From: Phanerodontia chrysosporium
Taxonomy: Eukaryota > Basidiomycota > Agaricomycetes > Polyporales > Phanerochaetaceae
Direction: 5' to 3'
DNA length: 64,000 bases
NCBI GenBank assembly: GCA_001910725.1
Contig: MJGA01000014.1
Span: 310,001-374,000 of the forward strand
The notes beneath the pieces were generated by a model that worked only from the letters and a program-made list of their open reading frames with translations, searched no databases and had not been told where the DNA came from. This document shows, in pieces, positions 57,388 through 64,000 of this stretch. The stretch's first letter is position 1; every line of letters begins with the position of its first letter. A program made the translations under genes and the position numbers.

Positions 57388-57831
57388 GCAGTAGGACGAG
57401 CTAAAAGGGCTGGATATCTCCTTATTCTTATTGCACGGATGTTTGTCTGGTAACCATTCCAGGACTGTATACCTGTAAACGTTATATTACCTCATCTTCT
57501 CGTATATACGATGGACGTTACACTCTCAAGGCTGTCTGCGACTCGTACCCTAACCCGAGCTGATTCGAACCAACGCTCACGTGATGCACTTGAGTCGCGT
57601 CCGCCGTCCTCGTGCCGGCGCTCGTATCTCCTGAATCCCCTTGCTTGTGGCCGCTCGCTTTCCTCCACATCCGTCTGTGATCTTCGCGCTTGTCTTCGCC
57701 TGCATAGTCCAAATCTCAAGTCCTATGTACATGCTGTAACATACAAGTCGGATATTCGACGGAAACAGGTGCGACTTTTCAACCCAGCTTGGGCTGTCGG
57801 ATCTGAGTGCAAAATAGGAGGACATACCACC
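57388..57831. other. Intergenic region upstream of the PACT gene
   Basis: About 440 bases. Short frames only. A TTCGAATC stretch (minus strand, near 57572) recalls a tRNA T-loop, but no cloverleaf can be drawn around it. Confidence 0.5.
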
Positions 57832-60800
57832 ATGGCTGCAATGCTCGAGACCCCTTCGCGCGTATGGCGCAGAATACAAGATATCGAAGGGCAAGAGATG
57901 CCCTCGCTCCCTCTATCCCTGTCATGGAGGACTTGACAGAGATGCCATCCGAGACAACGGACGAACTGGAGGCATCCCGCGAGTCCAACCCCATCACGTC
58001 GACGCCTGCAGCGTTCAGCTCGCACCATAACACGATGTCCACGATCAAACAAACGCTTACACTGAGTGCGGACAGCACAGCGAGGTTCGCCAACTCTATC
58101 GCGTCGAGGTCGTCGAAGTCAGGGATCGCGATGAGCGCGAGCGGGTCGAAGGGGAGCATGTCCAAACAGCTTGCGAACCAGCAGAAGCAGTACAGTTTTG
58201 ACATCAGTATGATTCCCTCTCTTCCTCAGCCGCGCGACGACGTAGAGATACGGAGCAGCGACCAAGATACCCAGAGCTCCGTGACGGATGCATACCTCCC
58301 GCCTATGGACACCGGAGTGGAGGATGACCTCGACATCTCAGAGGCTTTGCAGTCGATCAGCAGGTCTGGATCTCCTGTACACCCGGTTGTGCCTACGCCA
58401 CGAAAGAATTACGACTACTCTGTTAGTCTGAGATCAGAACCGAAGGTGAGTGTTGTCTTAGATCATAGGGTCTCCCGTTGAGAGCAAAGTTTTCCAGCCG
58501 TCCCCCTTCGACAAACTGCGCAATGTCTCATTCAGACGTCCTCTATCACGCAACACTCGGACACCCAGTCTCACACGCACAAACACACCTTCGCCGTCGT
58601 CGTCCACGTCCAACTCCACCCCTCATGACACGCAGTCTTTCCAGTACTCTAGATCTCAAGCTGCTTCCCCTGTACCCGCTACCTTTGTCCCCTGCCTAGA
58701 TCCAATACTGCGTCCCCGGCAGTAACGCGACAGGCTTCCGCGTCACCTATGCCGGCACGCTTCATTCCTCTGCCACCTTCCACCAACACTTCGCCCGTGA
58801 CAACCTTCCCACAGAGACCACGAACTTACGGAAACCCCAATGATGACGAGCTTGCGCCGCCGTCGATGTCTCTTCCTCAAGCTGAACTCACTGCTATCAC
58901 CGAGGCGCAGACGGAACAGATGAGCAGTGTCGCTGGGACCAACCACGATGAACGGGAGCCGACCTTTTCCTCGGAAGAGGGCATCTCACCTATGAGTCGC
59001 AATTCGTCGAACGGCTCTGCTACACTTCAACAGAACCGTGCTTCCCCAATGGTCTCTGTTGCGCAATCATCGCCTGCGCCGTCGATCATGTTCACACCGA
59101 CACCTGCGTTCCCCCGACCCCGCGCGCGGTTCCAGCTCCCTCCAGCTCAGCCACAAACTAGTACAACGCCGCCGGACCCGCTTAGCGAGTCTGAACAGGG
59201 CGGCAGCAATGAGGATGATACTTGGCGTGCTACCACCCAACACGAAGACCCCGCGACACCCAGTGCACATAAACGTTCGTTCCTACTGTCTGTCATTAAC
59301 TCCACTGCACGACCTCGCCTCAAGCATCTGACGCCTCATCCCCATCGTGCGGAGAACACAACGACAGACGTTCCCGCAACACCCGCGCCAGCTTTGCCAG
59401 CTGCTTTCGCCGGAGTGACCTCCACTGTTCGCGCACGAGTATCTGCACGTCCTCGCCTTTCGCACCCTTTGACGCAAGCGTGGACCGCACAACCACAGTC
59501 TGATTCTGGAGGTGATGATGCACGAGCACAGTCACCAGCTGGTTACGACGGGGGCCCTGACCGTGCTTCCTTCATCTCTACCACGTCGTCCCAAGACCTG
59601 ACGACTCATGCTCGGGCGAACGCATCGTTCGATCCAGTTATCGGCCTCGGCGAGCGTGGACACGGTGTAGGCAGATTCAATGCGGGAAAGCTCAACAACT
59701 ACCTCCATGGCCTGAACCGCAAGCTTCAAGAGGAGAACGAACTGCTCGTCTCTCAGCTGAGAGAGTACGAGGAGAAGTTTGGCTCTCTAGACGCCGCTAG
59801 CGCGGAAGGCACGCCAGGGTTAGGCGACGCGTCGATGCGCCGGCGACAGTCAAATGGCGCGCGCAGGGTCAGCGCGGGCCCGCTTGGTCTCGGCGCCGTC
59901 GCAGAAGATGCCTGGGTGGAAGAGAAAGCGCAGATGGAAGAGCTCATGGAGAAGATGGAGGAGGAACTCGATCGCGTCGTGCGCGAGAAGTCTGACGCGG
60001 AGAAGGCACTGGAGACGGAGCGCGAGGAACGCACACGCGACAAGGAGCGCTTCAAGCAGCGGATGACGGAGGTCGAGCAGGGTGTGCAGGAGATTGTCGA
60101 GGACCTCGACAAGAAGCTGCACGACGCAGAACAGCGTGCTGCCACATTGGAGAAGACCAAGGAACAGATGGTCCGGGAGGTGGAGAAACGTCTGGCAGAG
60201 GTCGTCATCGAACGCGACGTCTTGGTGGAACGCGTTGAGCAGGCTCAAAACGCACTCACAAGTGGCAAGGATCTCGGTGCGGAGCTGAACGCCGCGAATG
60301 AGCGCGTCGGTAAGGTACTCGGTGACCTCAGGAACGCGAATATGCAGATCAAGGGTCTCGAGGAGATGGTCGCAAACTCCGACGAGCGGATGGACGCCCT
60401 CGAGAAGGAGCTTGCCGAAGAAAAGAAGCTCGTCGCAGAGCTGGAGGAGGAGCTCCAAGTCAAGTCGGACGAGCTCTCGCAGACACTGCAGCGGCTTGAG
60501 TCCCTACAAGACGATGTGGATTCCGCCCGCCGAGAAGTTGAGCAGCACAGGGCTTTCTCCGCGCAGCTTGAGAGCGATGCCAACGCTGCCGTCGAGCGTG
60601 TCGCTGCCCTGCAGCAGCAGCTCGCAGCCTCGCAGGACAAGCTCGAGGCGATGACCTCTATTCTCGATCAGGAGCAAGAGAAGAGCAACAGACTCGAGGC
60701 CGAGGCTGAGCGGGCGACAGAGCTTGTGCGTGAGCTCGAAGACGCACTTGATGCCGCTGAGCACAAGATCCGGGACGACGAGGAGCAGATCAACAGTCTC

Positions 60801-63487
60801 AAGATCAAGGTGTCCGGCCTCGAGCGCGAGCTTGACCGTTCCCGTTCGCGAATGGAGGCGTCGAGGCTGCAGGCAGGGCCGGATCCCGAGATGCAAGCGG
60901 AGATCGACGCGCTCGAGGCTGAGCTCGACAGCGCGCACAAGGAGATCGCGCGGCTCAACACGCTCATGAGCCAGTCGCCGGCGCGCAAGGCGATGGATCG
61001 CGCCAAGGACGCAAAGATCGAGATGCTCGAGCAAGAGCGTGACGACTTGCTGGAGCGGCTCAAGACCCTGAAAGCCAGTTCGATCAACCTCGGAACGCCT
61101 GGCAAGATCAATGCAAGCGGGATCTCGCCTATGCACCGTGCCATCTTGAACATGACGATGAAGAGCCCGAGGACACCTGGAGGCCCGCTGCGAGATGTAA
61201 GCAGCACATTCCTCCACGAGATCTGAGCTGATAGCGTGCTGCATAGCTTTCGTGGCTTCAGACAACGATGCACGACGCGACGGCCGCGCCACTTGTTGCA
61301 GAGATCGAACGGTTGCAGCTCGAGCTCGAGCGTGCGAACGAGAGCATTGACGAGAAGATTGATAGACTCGAGGACGCAGGCCACGGTGTCATCTCTCTCA
61401 CGAAGCAACTCGAAGATGCCCGTGAGAAGATTGTCATTCTTGAGGACGAAGTCGGTCGTCTGTCACGGCGCGAGGAACGGCGTGTACAAAGACTCGAGAA
61501 GCTGCGCTGCCAGAAGTGCCGTGTTAAGGTAGACACCCGGGCATTGCAGTCTCGGTCTGCTGATGAAAGGTAAGTCTGAGCTAACGGCGGATGCATATAT
61601 ATTGCTGACGACGGGAACCAGCTCGCTCATCGACCCAAGAGATATCGAGGAAGCAATCGAACCGCCGACTCCACCTACTCGCACCAGTGAGAAGCTCCGC
61701 GCCGACTTACAAGCTGTGACGGAACAGCTAGCAAACATGAAACGGCAGTGGGACGAGGAGCGCCGGAAGCTGTTGGGCGAGAACGCTTCTTTGAAGGATG
61801 TTACAAACAAGCTCAACGCCGAGGTTCGACAAGCGAAGAGCGACATGAGGCGGTTCGCCGACAGCGAGCGCTCCAAGGCTGGTGTCCAAGGGGTAAGCAG
61901 GGGTCTCTCTGAACGGTATAGATGCTGATTATGGTGGCTAGGAGCTTGAGAGGGCGAGGCAAATGGTCGAAGAGCTTGAAGCCGAGCTTAGAGCAGAGCG
62001 TTCTCGGCTCCGTGCTCTCACTACCGAGCAAAGTCAAGCTGAGAGGCAGAAAGAAGAAGTCGTTCTACAGCTGCGTCGCACTGAAACGGTAACTTATTAT
62101 ATATATGTCGCAGCGAACATATTATTCATTCACTGCCATAGGACATGGCTGACATTCGACAGGAGCTCCAGCGCATCAAGCAAGAGAACCATGTGCTCGA
62201 AGATGAGCTCCGTGGTATGTCTATGTCATGAACCATCTGCGTGTAATGTCTTACGCTATGGACAGCCAACTCGAACATGGAGCAAAGAGCGCGCCTACTG
62301 GAGAGCAAGGTGGCTGAGAATGCCGAAACCATTGAGCAGCTGCGTCGTGAACGTTCGCTACTTATTGCCGACCATAAGAAACTCCAAAAGCAGTTCGCTC
62401 AGGCATCCGAGGTGGGCGCTGTTCATTGGCCCGTAACCAGCCTCCCCGCTGACCCCAGGGCATGGTCATCTAGAACGTCAACAAGCTGCGCAAGAATCAT
62501 GCGGCGTCACAAACGTCACACGATAAGCGTCGTCATGCACTCGACTTGCATCTGCTTGAGATCGAGGACTTGCGTCGTGCAATGGCTGCCCAGGCAGACG
62601 AGCTGCATCGCGTAGAGGCCGAGACGCAGCGTGCTGCGTCAGAGCGTGGCGACATGGCAAGGACCGTCGCCGCACTAGAGGCAGACCTGCGCCGCGTGCG
62701 GCGCGATGCGGAGGCCTTCGGACGCGACTTGCGTGAGCTCCGTGCCCAGAAGGACAAGCTGGAGGCGGAGCGCCGAGACGCGACCGCGAAAGCTGATCGT
62801 GCCCAGAAGCAAGCCCAGACGCAGATCCGTGTGCTCAAGGAGGAGGCGCAAGAGCAGCGTGAGCGAGCGCGTGTTGCTCTCGAGGAGTGGAAGCGGCATG
62901 TCTGCTCAGGCGCAGCGTAAGCACCGCGACTTCGCTCCGTTCTTTGCCAGAAGCTAACACATTGTACAGTGATAATGGCCAGATTGTTGCCCTGAAAGCC
63001 CAGCATAAGAACGAGTGCAAGGGCTTGATTGTTCAGATCAAGTACCTCAAAGCCAAGTGGACCCGCGAATCAGCACTCCGGCAGGACCTCGGCTACCAGA
63101 AGCAGTACCTTCTTGTGCTACTCGCTCGATGCGAACGGAAGTAAGTCGCGCTGTAGTTCGAGCTGAAGCCACATCTCACAGAGTATTCTCTAGCGAGAAG
63201 AAGATTCTGGCGGCAATTGCCAAGGTCGGCTTCCCGGCCACTCTACCTCACGCTACAGCAAGGCCAGTAGCTAAAGGGCGTTCACTTAAGAGTGTAGTAC
63301 ACTGCGTCATCTTCACGTTGAGAACAAAGTGAGACTTCACCTGCTCATCCTAGATATGTTACTGACTGGCGTTCGCAGACGCGCGAGCGACGCATGGCGA
63401 CAGCAGTGCAACGCCAAGGGGGCGATCGCTGCCGCATTGCAGGATGTGCGCAAGGCACGGGAAGAACACGCCAAGATCTCGTCTTAA
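57832..63487 (+). CDS. Pericentrin-like spindle-pole-body protein with PACT domain (Pcp1/Spc110 type)
   Basis: A very large coiled-coil gene. The start at 57832 gives MAAMLETPSRVWRRIQDIEG. The N-terminal third is disordered and Ser/Pro-rich, then VGRFNAGKLNNYLHGLNRKL begins a coiled coil of more than a thousand residues across exons up to 62900 (heptad-rich segments such as ELAEEKKLVAELEEELQVK). The C-terminal exons contain VQIKYLKAKWTRESALRQDL, YQKQYLLVLLARCE, KKILAAIAKVGFP and KGRSLKSVVHCVIFTLR, the PACT module that anchors pericentrin/Pcp1 to the spindle pole and there recruits the gamma-tubulin complex. The end is ARKAREEHAKISS-like, with stop at 63487. Two one-base losses, in C runs at 57909-57911 and 58689-58692, split the 5' part; the 825-codon exon from 58749 to 61198 is clean. 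As the gene should be essential, sequence error is the best explanation. Confidence 0.85.
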
Positions 63488-63699
63488 GTTATCATCATAT
63501 GTCTTGTTTCTTTGTTTTGATTTTTGTATCTTCGGACGCATCTCTGAGTGTTGCATCAGCCACTACATTAGCATCCACCATAACTGTATCATTAGAGCTC
63601 TCCAAAAATCGTTGAATACTTTTACAACAGATGATTCGTGCGACAGAGAGACATGGGCCACCTTAGTGTCGCAAGGCAGACATAGGTCTAGCCAGGGAC

Positions 63700-64000
63700 T
63701 CAGGAAGGTGGTGGCGGCCGCTTTGTCGGTTGGATTATCTTCACGGCGTTCTTCGAGAACAAGTACGACGCGCCACTCCAGATTGTTGTCGCGCCCACAG
63801 TCCATCTGTGAAGTGGTTAGCGAACGTAACTAAGATATGTACTTGATGACGGACTGAAGTGCCTGGAGGCCCATCGCAAGGTCAAAAGGAAGCAGTGGGC
63901 TCACTGTTGTTACACCCATGAGTAGCAACTGCAAGGCAGTGTTAATCTGCAGGAGACAATGCGAGAAGTGAGTCCTTCCGTGCAATGCGAGCGCAAAGCG
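63700..64000 (-). CDS. CRD1: Cardiolipin synthase-like protein, 3' end only
   Basis: The gene continues beyond the right edge. Two exons are visible, about 63946-63840 and 63803-63700. They read INTALQLLLMGVTTVSPLLP, then FDLAMGLQALQSVIK, joined to WTVGATTIWSGASYLFSK and NAVKIIQPTKRPPPS with stop TGA at 63702-63700. Hydrophobic helices ending in a W-T-V-x-A-T-T-x-W-S-G-x-S-Y pattern are what I remember from the last two membrane helices of fungal Crd1, a CDP-alcohol phosphatidyltransferase that joins phosphatidylglycerol and CDP-diacylglycerol to make cardiolipin in the inner mitochondrial membrane. The diagnostic CDP-alcohol motif is outside the window, so another member of the superfamily, such as a phosphatidylglycerophosphate synthase, is possible. 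It converges on the PACT gene with about 210 bases between stops. Confidence 0.7.

Noticed and set aside
57560..57640. Possible tRNA on the minus strand (GGTTCGAATC-like T-loop)
   Set aside because: The flanking bases do not form T, anticodon or acceptor stems.
60504..61408. Long minus-strand frames (246 and 262 codons) opposite the PACT gene coiled coil
   Set aside because: Antisense images of Glu/Leu/Lys-rich heptads; no independent evidence.
1..64000. CRISPR arrays, bacterial-type operons or phage genes
   Set aside because: No regularly spaced repeats; genes are intron-rich and eukaryotic in every recognised case.

Overview
The window reads as nuclear DNA of a filamentous basidiomycete, most likely a wood-decay agaricomycete of polypore type. 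The reasons are: GC-rich genes cut by many short (about 45-70 nt) GT-AG introns; a U6 snRNA gene; P450s resembling CYP63; DUF6533 and RTA1-like membrane proteins; Kre9/Knh1-like wall proteins; and a lineage-type expansion of F-box-like genes. This placement is inference; no rRNA or other marker gene is present.

Layout. 0.3-5.1 kb: two damaged F-box-like paralogues around an RNase H2 subunit C gene, then an unrelated F-box gene. 5.8 kb: U6 snRNA. 6.4-7.5 kb: Ran-binding-domain protein. 9.5-11 kb: ER thioredoxin/PDI protein ending in KDEL. 13.2-13.7 kb: small conserved-looking hypothetical. 15.5-18.4 kb: STT3, the oligosaccharyltransferase catalytic subunit. 18.8-19.4 kb: hypothetical. 22.3-23.3 kb: GPI-type wall protein. 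24.5-29.3 kb: two F-box-like paralogues and an F-box/leucine-rich protein.

29.8-47.7 kb is the most unusual part. A block (a non-coding-looking module of about 1.4 kb, the 5' end of an F-box-like gene, and a P450) occurs twice in opposite orientation. The two arms enclose about 8 kb with a DUF6533 membrane protein, an RTA1-like protein and a 2-oxoglutarate/Fe(II) oxygenase. The F-box gene is intact in the right arm and reduced to its first codons in the left arm.

47.8-64 kb is mostly housekeeping: a second, signal-less Knh1-like protein, a HIRIP3-like histone chaperone, ESCRT-II VPS25, a RING protein, a tandem pair of nitronate monooxygenases, a pericentrin-like (PACT) spindle-pole protein and the 3' end of a probable cardiolipin synthase.

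Quality note. Several genes, including ones that should be essential (STT3, the PACT protein), are broken by a single missing base, mostly inside G or C runs. I read this as an assembly or read error and annotate those genes as functional with a warning. Exon limits come from reading-frame continuity, splice signals and comparison between paralogues in the window. Family names come from remembered motifs; no database search was possible.
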